Positions 37,847 to 46,219 of a stretch of 64,000 bases of DNA are shown here, one piece after another; the first letter of the stretch is position 1, and each line of letters begins with the position of its first letter. Position numbers and translations under genes: made by a program. A model generated the notes under the pieces. It saw only the letters and a program-made list of their open reading frames with translations. It did no database searches and was not told where the DNA came from. Source of the DNA: Paludibacteraceae bacterium (GTDB lineage Bacteria; Bacteroidota; Bacteroidia; Bacteroidales; Paludibacteraceae); contig JAFSTO010000071.1 in assembly GCA_017450435.1 (NCBI GenBank), forward strand, positions 82,101 through 146,100. The letters are read 5' to 3'.

Positions 37847-39553
37847 TTATTTGTCTTCTATAACCAGTTTCTTGAACTTGGCGTGGCGCTTCTCGTCCTG
37901 CAAAAGGAGGTTGAGTTTGAACTGCCCGTCGCGCAAGCCATCGGCAATGCACTGCGCCTTGAACTGCTCGAACGAGTTCGCCTGCAGCCTGTGGCTGATC
38001 GGATCCTTCACACGCAGGGAGTTGCGCTTGGTCTTGTACTCTATGTTATACTGTTTGAGCAGGTTGTCCACCTCCGCAGAGAACTGCTCGGCTGTTGCCT
38101 GAGACGTAGTCTGGTCGGCAAACTCGTAGTAGAAATGGTAGGCAGACGCTTCGAGGTCGGCAAAACCGATGAAGAAACGCAGTGGTGTGTGCATGGTCTT
38201 CTCCACCTCACGCACGGCGTCGATAAACTGCTTCTCGTGCAGTTTCTCGCCGGTCATGGTCACGATGCCGTTTATCTTCTGGACAAGCTGCACCGACGGA
38301 GTGTCCCAGTAGCGAGGACCTACTACAACCATGTCGTTCATGTTGTAGCGGTAGAGGCCTGCATAGGTGGTGACGTAGGTGATGTAGCGCTTGCCCTCCT
38401 CCAGCTGATACATCTGCAAAAAACGCTTCTCGCTGTCGGGCTTGTCGATGTCCTCCTCGGCTACGAACTCGTAGTAGTGCATGTGCGGGCAGAGGACGGT
38501 GTTGTTGGTGTCATCGGTCACCAGTCCGAAGCGGCACTCGGTGGAGTAGTAGGAGAACTCCTGGTGGTACATCTGCGAGGGGAAGGAGTCCTTGAACTTG
38601 TCAAGATAGACCTTGGTGTTGCCGCAGCGCCATGTAGTGAGCAGTTGGAAGTCGGGCCAGTAGTGCTTGGGCAGCACCGTGCCGTATTTGGCCTTCAACG
38701 CACGCAGTTCGGCGGCACGCGCGGGATTGGGCTTGAGGAAGGGCTTGAAGCTCTCGCGGATACGCTCGGGTATGTCGAACTCCTCGCTTATAGTGCCTTT
38801 CTCTATGTCCTCCACGTAGCGGTCGAAGTTCTCGTTCACGTTGTTCTGCATCTCCACGATGGTGGAAGGGTTGGCGGTGATAATAAGCGTGGTGTTGTGC
38901 TCGATACCGAAGCGCATGATGGCGTAGTAGCGGGCGTTATAGTCCTCTATCTCATAGACCGTGAAGGGGTACGGCGAGAGGTCTTTCATCCACTGCGGGC
39001 AGTCCCGTTGCGCAAAGCCGCTGATGCTGCCGCAGATGGTTCCGTCAGGGGCATAGCCCTCTATCACCTTGCCCACGATGCTGACCAGACTGCCGGAGAA
39101 GACCATGCGGCGGTGCTTGATGAGGGTGTATAGCCACGCGAGGTTCATCTTGCCATACACGTCCTTCAGATAACGCTGCGTAATAGGTATCCACTTGGGC
39201 TCCTTGGTTGTGCCCGACGTGGTGGCATAGAGAGCGGGCTTGCCAGGGAAAAGAAGGTTCTGCTCGCCGTTCTTGTGCCGCTCGATATAAGGCTGTAGGT
39301 CCTCGTAGTTGTTCGGACTCACGTTCTTCTGATAGAGAGCGTAGAGCTCGGTGTCGTCTTTCGCGGCAAGGATGTCGGTAAAATGGTGCTGACGACCGTA
39401 CTCGGTGTCCTTCGAGATAGTCAGTATCTCGCGGAGGGTCTTCTCTTGGTTCTTACGGGCGGATTTGGCGGCATTCACAAACTTCAGATAGTTGAGTCCG
39501 CCGGCAACGCCGAGAAGAAAATTCGGAATAAAGGGGTATCGCAGTTTTTCCAT
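37847..39553 (-). CDS. GH3 auxin-responsive-promoter family acyl-adenylating enzyme
   Basis: This 568-residue protein has the GH3 fold of the adenylate-forming superfamily. The ATP-binding segment YATTSGTTKEPKWIP (about 109-123), EFSYYSTECRFG (about 328-339) and YVTTYAGLYRYNMNDMV (about 394-410) match the family. Plant members conjugate amino acids to hormones; the bacterial members, common in Bacteroidota, have no generally established substrate. No signal peptide is present, so it is cytoplasmic. It precedes the Ig-repeat gene by 11 bp. Confidence 0.9.
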   Translation of the reverse strand: MEKLRYPFIPNFLLGVAGGLNYLKFVNAAKSARKNQEKTLREILTISKDTEYGRQHHFTDILAAKDDTELYALYQKNVSPNNYEDLQPYIERHKNGEQNLLFPGKPALYATTSGTTKEPKWIPITQRYLKDVYGKMNLAWLYTLIKHRRMVFSGSLVSIVGKVIEGYAPDGTICGSISGFAQRDCPQWMKDLSPYPFTVYEIEDYNARYYAIMRFGIEHNTTLIITANPSTIVEMQNNVNENFDRYVEDIEKGTISEEFDIPERIRESFKPFLKPNPARAAELRALKAKYGTVLPKHYWPDFQLLTTWRCGNTKVYLDKFKDSFPSQMYHQEFSYYSTECRFGLVTDDTNNTVLCPHMHYYEFVAEEDIDKPDSEKRFLQMYQLEEGKRYITYVTTYAGLYRYNMNDMVVVGPRYWDTPSVQLVQKINGIVTMTGEKLHEKQFIDAVREVEKTMHTPLRFFIGFADLEASAYHFYYEFADQTTSQATAEQFSAEVDNLLKQYNIEYKTKRNSLRVKDPISHRLQANSFEQFKAQCIADGLRDGQFKLNLLLQDEKRHAKFKKLVIEDK

Positions 39554-39581
39554 TGTGAGACTTTCGTGTATAAAACTACTG

Positions 39582-39589
39582 CAAAGTTA
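39582..39589 (-). promoter_or_regulatory. Promoter of the GH3 gene
   Basis: The minus strand reads TAACTTTG with TTGC 19 bp upstream, 28 bp before the ATG at 39553. It diverges from the rubredoxin promoter. Confidence 0.8.
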
Positions 39590-39684
39590 CTCTTTTTATG
39601 CGACACTGGCAAAAAAAGTATATAATAATGCAAGAAAATACAAAAAAACGACACTCCCTGCTTGCTGTTTCCAGATAAAATAAC

Positions 39685-39692
39685 TATCTTTG
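39685..39692 (+). promoter_or_regulatory. Promoter of the rubredoxin-flavodiiron operon
   Basis: The box is TATCTTTG with TTGC 19 bp upstream, 66 bp before the rubredoxin ATG. Confidence 0.8.
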
Positions 39693-39758
39693 CAAAGAAA
39701 TTCAGACAACGGGTGCCCTGAACCGCACCTATATTACAACCCCTAAACACACACTGAC

Positions 39759-39920
39759 ATGAAGAAGTATGTATGCACCGTATGCGGCTACGTTTACGAC
39801 CCCGAAGTTGGCGACCCCGAAAGCGGCATCGCCCCGGGCACGGCTTTTGAAGACATTCCGGCAGACTGGGTATGCCCCCTGTGCGGAGTAGGAAAGGACG
39901 ATTTTGAAGAGCAGGACTGA
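39759..39920 (+). CDS. Rubredoxin
   Basis: This is a 53-residue iron-sulfur electron carrier. The two C-x2-C pairs CTVCG (about 6-10) and CPLCG (about 39-43) bind one iron, and the spacer [16 protein letters not shown] is typical. It ends 5 bp before the flavodiiron gene, so it is most likely the direct electron donor of that enzyme. Confidence 0.96.
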   Translation: MKKYVCTVCGYVYDPEVGDPESGIAPGTAFEDIPADWVCPLCGVGKDDFEEQD

Positions 39921-39925
39921 CAGAC

Positions 39926-41179
39926 ATGAAAATAACCGATGATATTCTGTATATCGGGGTGCAAGACCGCGATATACGCTTGTTTGAGCGCCAGTACCCT
40001 ACCCCTTACGGCATGGCGTACAACTCATACCTTATCCTTGACGAAAAGGTGGCGGTAATGGATACTGCCGACCTGCGTATGCACGACGAGTGGAAAGCCG
40101 GTCTCGCCGCAGCTCTTGACGGCAGGCAGCCCGACTACCTCGTGATGCACCACATGGAGCCTGACCACTCGGCGTTAGCGATGGAGATGTTAGAGCACTT
40201 CCCCAATCTCAAGATTGTAGCATCGCAGAAAGCCATACAGATGCTTCCGCAGTTCTTTGAGGGCGTGCAGCTTGAGGGCAGAACCATAGCAGTGAAAGAG
40301 GGTGACACCCTCTCGCTCGGCACACACACATTGCGTTTTCTGATGGCTCCTATGGTACACTGGCCGGAAGTGATGGTCAGCTACGATGAGGAGAGCAAGA
40401 CCTTGTTCTCGGCTGACGCCTTCGGCAGTTTCGGCACTCTCGACCAGCAGGAAGACGACTGGGCATGCGAGGCAAGGCGCTATTATTTCAATATCTGCGG
40501 CAAGTACGGCGCACCTGTACAGACGCTGCTGAAGAAAGCCGGCACTCTTGAGATAGAGCGTATATGCCCGTTGCACGGTCCGGTTATCGTGAGCAACAAA
40601 GAGGACGCAACCGTTAAATCCGAAGCCAAAGACAAAGCCGTGAGCACCGCCTTTGAGGGCATAGGCGAGAGGTATATAGCCGATGACAAACCCGTTGGTT
40701 ACTACCTTGGTTTGTACGACATCTGGAGCCGCTACGAAGCAGAGAAACAAGGTGTGTTTGTAGGCTATGCCTCCATTCATGGCGGCACCAAGGCTGTGGC
40801 AGAACATGTAGCACAGCTGCTGCGCGACAGAGGCGTCAAGGTTTGCCTGATGGACCTGACGGAAGAAGAGGTGTCGTTCGCTGTAGAAGACGCTTTTGCC
40901 TACGGCAGAGCCGTGTTCGCCGCTTCGTCATACGACGCCGGTCTGTTCCCGCCAATGCATAACCTGCTGCACCACCTGCAGATTAAAGGCTGGCAGAAGA
41001 AGCGCGTAGCTCTGATAGAGAACGGCTCATGGGCTCCATCGGCAGGCAAGGTGATGAGAGAGATGCTTGGTGCGATGAAAGATGTGGAGATTATCGAACC
41101 GATGGTGACCATCCGCAGCCGCATGAAGAGCACCGACAAAGAAGCGTTAGAAGCACTGGTAACAGAGCTGATGAAATAA
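39926..41179 (+). CDS. Flavodiiron protein (rubredoxin:oxygen oxidoreductase type)
   Basis: This is a 417-residue FprA/ROO-type enzyme reducing O2 to water (or NO to N2O) and protecting an anaerobe. The N-terminal metallo-beta-lactamase-like domain carries the diiron ligand motif H76-x-E78-x-D80-H81, and further ligands in VHWPE, FSADAFGSFG and CPLHGP. The C-terminal flavodoxin domain (about 258-415) starts with VGYASIHGGTKAVAEH for FMN binding. There is no rubredoxin or reductase fusion at the C-terminus, consistent with the separate rubredoxin gene 5 bp upstream. Confidence 0.96.
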   Translation: MKITDDILYIGVQDRDIRLFERQYPTPYGMAYNSYLILDEKVAVMDTADLRMHDEWKAGLAAALDGRQPDYLVMHHMEPDHSALAMEMLEHFPNLKIVASQKAIQMLPQFFEGVQLEGRTIAVKEGDTLSLGTHTLRFLMAPMVHWPEVMVSYDEESKTLFSADAFGSFGTLDQQEDDWACEARRYYFNICGKYGAPVQTLLKKAGTLEIERICPLHGPVIVSNKEDATVKSEAKDKAVSTAFEGIGERYIADDKPVGYYLGLYDIWSRYEAEKQGVFVGYASIHGGTKAVAEHVAQLLRDRGVKVCLMDLTEEEVSFAVEDAFAYGRAVFAASSYDAGLFPPMHNLLHHLQIKGWQKKRVALIENGSWAPSAGKVMREMLGAMKDVEIIEPMVTIRSRMKSTDKEALEALVTELMK

Positions 41180-41218
41180 ACCCGCCAATAAGCACCGCGC
41201 TCAATACATCATTAGACA

Positions 41219-41959
41219 ATGCAGTTTTTCAGAGTAGTAGGAGAATACTTCATTCTGCTTGGCAGAGTGTTTCGCGCCCCTGACAAGCAACGTATGTTCT
41301 GGCGGCAGTTTGCTAAAGAGCTGGACAAGTTAGGCACGCAATCAGTACCGATAGACCTGATAATATCAGTGTTTATCGGTGCTATTATGACCATGCAGAT
41401 TAAGCTTGACATGGCTAACCCGTTGTTACCCCGCTACACCGTAGGTGTTGTGACACGCGACACGATGCTGCTGGAGTTCTCGTCAACCATACTATGCCTT
41501 ATATTGGCGGGCAAAGTGGGCAGTAATATCGCCTCTGAGATAGGCACAATGCGTATCACAGAGCAGATTGATGTGATGGAAATTATGGGTGTAAACTCTG
41601 CCAACTACCTTATTCTGCCGAAGATTACCGCCTTCATGCTGATGATGCCGATACTCGTCATCTTCTCAGTCGGCAGCGCCTTGATAGGCGGCTACTGCAT
41701 GGCACTCTTTACAGATATCCTTACCGTTGACGAATACGTATATGGTATCACCTACGCCTTCATGACCTACCACGTGCCATACGCTATTGTCAAGTCGGTC
41801 ATCTACGCCTTTGTCATCACCTCCGTCTCCGCCTACTACGGCTACAACGCTCACGGCGGAGCGTTAGAGGTAGGAAAGGCGAGCACCAACGCCGTCGTCA
41901 AGTCGTCGGTGGTGATACTTTTCCTTGACATATTCCTAACCAAACTAATGCTAAGCTAA
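41219..41959 (+). CDS. MlaE-like ABC transporter permease
   Basis: This 246-residue integral membrane protein has about five hydrophobic helices and the MlaE signature region GSNIASEIGTMRITEQIDVMEIMG (given here as SEIGTMRITEQIDVM). It should form the permease of a phospholipid transporter that maintains outer membrane asymmetry. The ATPase follows 2 bp downstream; the MCE-domain substrate-binding subunit usually found third is not in this window. Confidence 0.92.
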   Translation: MQFFRVVGEYFILLGRVFRAPDKQRMFWRQFAKELDKLGTQSVPIDLIISVFIGAIMTMQIKLDMANPLLPRYTVGVVTRDTMLLEFSSTILCLILAGKVGSNIASEIGTMRITEQIDVMEIMGVNSANYLILPKITAFMLMMPILVIFSVGSALIGGYCMALFTDILTVDEYVYGITYAFMTYHVPYAIVKSVIYAFVITSVSAYYGYNAHGGALEVGKASTNAVVKSSVVILFLDIFLTKLMLS

Positions 41960-41961
41960 CG

Positions 41962-42723
41962 GTGATAAGTGTTCAAGACGTATATAAGCAGTTTGAGGGT
42001 CACGAGGTGCTGACAGGTATCAGTACAGAGATGCGTGACGGGCAGTGCAACATGATTATCGGTCAGTCGGGCTCGGGCAAGACGGTGCTGATGAAAAGCA
42101 TCATCGGCCTGCACACAATCGACCGTGGCGACATTCAATACGACGGACGTTCACTGCCTCGTATGGGGCAAAAAGAGCTGAGAATGCTCAGAAGGGAAGT
42201 GGGAATGTTGTTTCAAGGCGCTGCACTCTTCGACTCGGAGTCGGTACTGAGCAACGTGATGTATCCTCTTGAGATGTTCTCCTCAATGACGCGAATAGAG
42301 ATGGAGAACAGGGCCAAGTTCTGCCTCTCGCGCGTGAATATACAAGAGGTGGCTTATAACCTTATGCCGGCTGAGATAAGCGGAGGTATGCAGAAGCGTG
42401 TAGCCATAGCAAGGGCGATAGCGATGAACCCCAAATACCTGTTCTGCGACGAACCTAACTCCGGCCTCGACCCCGTCACATCGCTCGTCATCGACCGTCT
42501 GATACACGAGATAACGGCGGAGTTTAATATATGCACTGTCATCAACTCGCACGACATGAACTCAATCCTTGAGATTGGTGACCATATCGTTTTTCTAAAA
42601 CAGGGAAAGATGGCATGGGAAGGCTCTAAAGACACCGTTTATACCAACGGCAATGAGGCGTTAGACGAATTTGTGTTCGCGTCCGACCTCTTTAAGAAAG
42701 TAAAAGCCGCCCACAATGACTGA
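41962..42723 (+). CDS. MlaF-like ABC transporter ATPase
   Basis: This 253-residue ATPase starts with GTG, 2 bp after the permease gene. It has Walker A GQSGSGKT (about 34-41), the ABC signature SGGMQKR (about 136-142) and Walker B YLFCDEPNSGLDP, with the H-loop in NSHD. It belongs to the Mla/Ttg2 lipid-trafficking group. After its stop no MCE-domain gene follows on this strand. Confidence 0.92.
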   Translation: MISVQDVYKQFEGHEVLTGISTEMRDGQCNMIIGQSGSGKTVLMKSIIGLHTIDRGDIQYDGRSLPRMGQKELRMLRREVGMLFQGAALFDSESVLSNVMYPLEMFSSMTRIEMENRAKFCLSRVNIQEVAYNLMPAEISGGMQKRVAIARAIAMNPKYLFCDEPNSGLDPVTSLVIDRLIHEITAEFNICTVINSHDMNSILEIGDHIVFLKQGKMAWEGSKDTVYTNGNEALDEFVFASDLFKKVKAAHND

Positions 42724-42792
42724 GAGTTGCAGGAAGAAAGACGGATACTTCAATTAAATCCTTCGTACATCGTAAATTTGTCCTTCGTACTT

Positions 42793-42843
42793 TTGAGAGA
42801 CGGTAAAAAATACCGTCTCTACCGTGGGCGGAAACGCAGTTGA
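42793..42843. repeat. REP-like palindromic element, copy 2
   Basis: A perfect inverted repeat AGAGACGGTA / TACCGTCTCT (42796-42805 and 42811-42820, A-rich loop) is followed by ACCGTGGGCGGAAACGCAGT. It aligns with the element at 34952-35015. It lies between convergent genes and could also slow transcription, though it has no T-run. Nearby, TCCTTCGTAC occurs twice (42768 and 42781 area). Confidence 0.7.
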
Positions 42844-42888
42844 GGATTTGCGCGATGCACGGACAGATAGAGAAGAGCCTATTAGTGC

Positions 42889-44451
42889 TTAAGAAAACTT
42901 AGGGTAGTGAAAATGCAACATCGTGCCGGTCACGGGGTGCGGGAACGTCAGTTCTGCAGCGTGCAGCATCAGTTCGCTACCGTCCTCAACACCATTTTCC
43001 GCATCCTTTACATTCTGTTTCTTTGTACTTCCGTATAACCTGTCCCCCACGATAGGAGCACCGAGCCCGAGATGGTGCGCCGAGTGAATACGCAACTGGT
43101 GTGTTCTGCCCGTGAGGGGATAGAAGTCAACAAGACAAGAGCCGTCGGCTCTTGTTTTTCGTATCTCATACTTTGTCTGCGACTGCTTGCCGTGCTCAAA
43201 CGACACCATCTGTCTTGGGTTGTCAAGCGGGTTCTTCAATAGCGGCAGACTGATAACCCCGCTACTCGGCTTATCCACAGGCATGCGGGTGAGCACCGCC
43301 TCATAGTGCTTTTCTACCTTGCGCTTTTCAAACAGCTCAGTCATCAGCCGCAGCGTGTTCCTGTCCTTACAGATGACCACCAGCCCGGACGTGTCTTGGT
43401 CAAGACGATGTGCCGGTGCGGCTGAGGCACCTAAGTGTTCCGCAGCCCAATCGACAAGCGAATATCCTCCGTCCTTTGCAGGAATAGAAAGCAGTCCTGA
43501 CGGCTTGATTACCACGGCAAGCCACTCGTCTTGATACACCACCTTCGTCTGCTCTGCCAGCTTCTTAGTGCTGAGCAGCAGCGGGTTTGTCTCCACCTCT
43601 ATACCAGCCAGCATGTGCCTCAATAGCGGTTTGCAGCGCCCGGAGCACGCGGGATAGAATGCACCGTCTGACCTAACCTCGCGTTTAGGAGCCGCACCAA
43701 TCCAGAACTCACCCATACAAACAGGCTTCAAACAGTGTTTGAACGCATATTGAAGCAGTTTAGGTGCACAACAATCGCCGGTGCCTGAAGGCGGCAGGGT
43801 GCCGGCAGAGTCTGTTTCAAAGGTCATGTTCGACACATCAACACCCTGCTCTATCAGCCGGCGACGCTCAAAATACTCTTCCTCCGTCAGCAGTTGGGTC
43901 TCATTTCGAAATATCTCCAATGGAGTGGCGCTCTCGCCGCGACTATTGAGCAAATGATACTCTCCAAAGAGCCTCCTCTGCAAGAGGCGGCTGCGTTGCC
44001 TGCGCTCCTGTTTCTGCTCCGCACTCACACCGTCGCCGCGAAGCGCAGAAATAGCAGCCTCCTCACGGCGAAAGAAGCCGTCAGGAGCACTCCAGTCATA
44101 CACCGGCGGTACGAAACCATCGTGATAAAAAGAGCCGTCAAGCAAAGCGGAAAAAGCAGCAAGATAGAAATATTGTGCGGCATAAGCCTGCTCCTCATGC
44201 CAACCGCCCGACTTATCACCGGTCACTGCCTCCTCACCATGCCGGCTGACGACTAACACACCGAACATCTTTCCCGTGCGCCATAGCTCTGACTGCGGGT
44301 TATGCGCCATATAAGTATGGACACTGCTAAGCACCTCTTTAGCAGCCAATTCCGTCCAAGGGTGCGGACGATAAGCAAACGGAAAAGTAAACAGGTTGGG
44401 AGCCGGATACTGCTCCCAACCTGCCGGTAATATATGTAGGTTTGTGTGCAT
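42889..44451 (-). CDS. RluA-family pseudouridine synthase with long Bacteroidota N-terminal extension
   Basis: This 520-residue protein has its catalytic RluA-like domain in the last 210 residues: the aspartate motif HRLDQDTSGLVV, VVIKPSGLLSIPAKDG, and TGRTHQLRIHSAHH. It should isomerise uridine in rRNA or tRNA. The first 300 residues are an extension typical of Bacteroidota (PFAYRPHPWTELAAKEV, GKMFGVLVV, FVPPVYDW, PDGFFRREEAAIS) with a coiled, Arg-rich helix and a Cys-containing segment (CCAPKLLQYAFKH, CSGRCKPLLRH) that might bind metal or RNA. The ATG at 44451 is chosen because the longer frame from 44580 overlaps mscS; it starts 5 bp after the mscS stop. Confidence 0.88.
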   Translation of the reverse strand: MHTNLHILPAGWEQYPAPNLFTFPFAYRPHPWTELAAKEVLSSVHTYMAHNPQSELWRTGKMFGVLVVSRHGEEAVTGDKSGGWHEEQAYAAQYFYLAAFSALLDGSFYHDGFVPPVYDWSAPDGFFRREEAAISALRGDGVSAEQKQERRQRSRLLQRRLFGEYHLLNSRGESATPLEIFRNETQLLTEEEYFERRRLIEQGVDVSNMTFETDSAGTLPPSGTGDCCAPKLLQYAFKHCLKPVCMGEFWIGAAPKREVRSDGAFYPACSGRCKPLLRHMLAGIEVETNPLLLSTKKLAEQTKVVYQDEWLAVVIKPSGLLSIPAKDGGYSLVDWAAEHLGASAAPAHRLDQDTSGLVVICKDRNTLRLMTELFEKRKVEKHYEAVLTRMPVDKPSSGVISLPLLKNPLDNPRQMVSFEHGKQSQTKYEIRKTRADGSCLVDFYPLTGRTHQLRIHSAHHLGLGAPIVGDRLYGSTKKQNVKDAENGVEDGSELMLHAAELTFPHPVTGTMLHFHYPKFS

Positions 44452-44456
44452 GCCGG

Positions 44457-45419
44457 TTACTTCAGTATCGTCACATCGCAATGCGGATAGGCGAAAGAGA
44501 AGCCGTGTTGCGGCAACTCGGTGTAGAACCGCTGCTGCATCTGAAAGAACACGTCCCAATAGTTTTCCGAGCGCACCCAAGCCCGCACTGTGAAAGTGAT
44601 GTCGTTGGCATTAAGCGCCTTCAGTGCCACAAACGGGTCAGGTATAGGTTCGCCATTCGTATCGACCGACGAGGTTGTCTTCTTCTCCGGCCTTTTGTCC
44701 GCCGAGGTCAGCACACGCTTATCTTCCAAAAGCATCGACTTGATACAATCGATACAAGCCTGAGCATCACTGCCATAGCTGACCGACACTTCCCAGTCCA
44801 CACGACGAACCAACTGCGCAGAGTAGTTGTTGATATTGCCATTAGAGAGCGCACCATTAGGCAATATGACTACACGGTTGTCAACGGTAAGAATCTTTGT
44901 AGAAACGATATTCACCTCTTTTACCACTCCGCTGTATCCTTGCGCATCAATAAAATCGCCGACCTTAAAAGGTTTGAACACCAGCAACATTATACCGCCT
45001 GCGAAGTTCTGCACCGTGCCGGACAAAGCCATACCGATTGCCATACCTCCGGCGGCGAGCAGAGCTGCAAGTGAGGTTGTATCAACGCCCAAGGTGGAGA
45101 CAGTGACAATAACGAGCAAGACAGTAAGAGAGATACTTACAAAAGAGGATACGAAAGAGGCAAGAGTAGCCTCAGTATTACGACGTTCGAAAATACGTTG
45201 CAACATCTTCTTCACCCTGCCTATCAGCCACGCACCGATGATGTAGATAAAAATAGCTGCCACCACCTTCAGTCCGAAGTGTAAAGCCTGAGAACCCAGT
45301 TCGTGCCAAAACGTGACAGGGTCTTCCTGCACTTTTTGGATAATGGTGTGCGTTACCTCACGAAGAGAGTCCGGGGGCAGAATAGTAGGATTAGCCAAGT
45401 CAATATCAAGAAAAAACAT
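44457..45419 (-). CDS. MscS-family mechanosensitive channel
   Basis: This 320-residue membrane protein has three N-terminal hydrophobic helices and the MscS pore and beta-domain pattern: SLAALLAAGGMAIGMALSG (about 140), VGDFIDAQGYSGVVKEV, and VILPNGALSNGNINNYS. It releases solutes on hypo-osmotic shock. A longer frame reaches 45488, but its first 23 residues come from a tandem repeat (SLTSLTSLSGFSG), so the ATG at 45419 is preferred. It is followed within 5 bp by the RluA-like gene. Confidence 0.92.
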   Translation of the reverse strand: MFFLDIDLANPTILPPDSLREVTHTIIQKVQEDPVTFWHELGSQALHFGLKVVAAIFIYIIGAWLIGRVKKMLQRIFERRNTEATLASFVSSFVSISLTVLLVIVTVSTLGVDTTSLAALLAAGGMAIGMALSGTVQNFAGGIMLLVFKPFKVGDFIDAQGYSGVVKEVNIVSTKILTVDNRVVILPNGALSNGNINNYSAQLVRRVDWEVSVSYGSDAQACIDCIKSMLLEDKRVLTSADKRPEKKTTSSVDTNGEPIPDPFVALKALNANDITFTVRAWVRSENYWDVFFQMQQRFYTELPQHGFSFAYPHCDVTILK

Positions 45420-45433
45420 ATTAAAAGAATTAT

Positions 45434-45486
45434 GAAGACCGGAAAAACCGGAAAGACTAGTGAGACTAGTGAGACTATAGAAACCC
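45434..45486. repeat. 9-bp tandem repeat GAGACTAGT upstream of mscS
   Basis: The stretch reads GACCGGAAAAACCGGAAAGA followed by GACTAGTGAGACTAGTGAGA and CTATAG. It occupies the gap between the CBM9-like gene and mscS and shares its unit with the repeats at 24569 and 63899. Confidence 0.8.
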
Positions 45487-45495
45487 AAAAGCCTC

Positions 45496-46092
45496 CTACA
45501 GCTTCAGCTCACTGAAGAACTCCGGTCTGTGAAAGTCCGGCTTAGGGGTATCAATTGGAGCCCACGAAACAAAATACGGCTCGTCAGCCTTATCGGCACA
45601 AGCGTAGAAGTTGCAGAGAATACTTTGCGGCACAGGTTTCCCCTTGCTGTGCCACTCGTCAAGCGAAAGTCCGTAAAGCAGATGCGGAGGAATAGTCATA
45701 CCCGCCTGCCAGCGATGGTCGGAATACACGTGAAACGGAATAACACTCTCCATCGAAAGCGGAGCATAACGCTTTATCTCACCGAGCTCGTCAAGGGTGA
45801 GGTGCTGCACATCGGTATTCCTGCCACGACGCCGAGCCGCCGTCATAGCTCCTACGCAGTTAAGCTCGAAATTGATATACGTGTCGCTATCAGGCATCCT
45901 GCAGAAGAACTCTACGCATGAGTCACACCACACATTGGAGTGGTCGGCTGTGGATGCCGCAAGAATCTCCTTACCTTTAACGCTGAAAAGAACCGCCAAA
46001 CCGGAGTCAACAAGACCCACTTCAACCGACACCTGAGGCTGATACGGAAAATCAGTGCGCCAATTAACGCATGAGAGAGATAGTGTTTGCAT
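45496..46092 (-). CDS. CBM9-like (carbohydrate-binding family 9) domain protein
   Basis: This 198-residue protein shows the pattern of CBM9-like proteins: VNWRTDFPYQPQV at the start, a central VWCDSCVEFFCR strand, and the terminal YFVSWAPIDTPKPDFHRP with FFSEL. No signal peptide is present, so it is probably cytoplasmic; members of this group in Bacteroidota are of uncertain role. It has its own promoter 35 bp upstream and lies upstream of mscS on the same strand. Confidence 0.78.
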   Translation of the reverse strand: MQTLSLSCVNWRTDFPYQPQVSVEVGLVDSGLAVLFSVKGKEILAASTADHSNVWCDSCVEFFCRMPDSDTYINFELNCVGAMTAARRRGRNTDVQHLTLDELGEIKRYAPLSMESVIPFHVYSDHRWQAGMTIPPHLLYGLSLDEWHSKGKPVPQSILCNFYACADKADEPYFVSWAPIDTPKPDFHRPEFFSELKL

Positions 46093-46126
46093 TACAAAAT
46101 ATACTGCTTTTATTATATGTGTTCTG

Positions 46127-46134
46127 CAAAGATA
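46127..46134 (-). promoter_or_regulatory. Promoter of the CBM9-like gene
   Basis: The minus strand reads TATCTTTG with TTGC 19 bp upstream, 34 bp before the ATG at 46092. It diverges from the promoter at 46208-46215. Confidence 0.8.
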
Positions 46135-46207
46135 GTCAATTTATCGGACAAGAGCAAATTTATTGCTCTTTTTATAACTAATTCTTGCATAATTGCAGTT
46201 TTTTGCT

Positions 46208-46215
46208 TAATTTTG
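46208..46215 (+). promoter_or_regulatory. Promoter adjacent to the start codon of the beta-helix lipoprotein gene
   Basis: The box is TAATTTTG with TTGC 19 bp upstream. Only four bases separate it from the GTG at 46220, implying a leaderless mRNA. Confidence 0.75.
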
Positions 46216-46219
46216 CAAA

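Noticed and set aside
37883-39133. Long plus-strand open frame (416 codons) opposite the GH3 gene
   Set aside because: It is the antisense shadow of a well-recognised GH3 enzyme, with a composition (Val/Leu/Glu/His-rich) typical of shadow frames.
43135-43160. Terminator-like hairpin ACAAGAGCC-GTC-GGCTCTTGT plus T-run
   Set aside because: It lies within the conserved catalytic region of the RluA-like gene and points to the opposite strand; most likely a coincidence of coding sequence.
45420-45488. Extended N-terminus of MscS
   Set aside because: The extra residues are encoded by the GAGACTAGT repeat and precede a normal MscS start at 45419.
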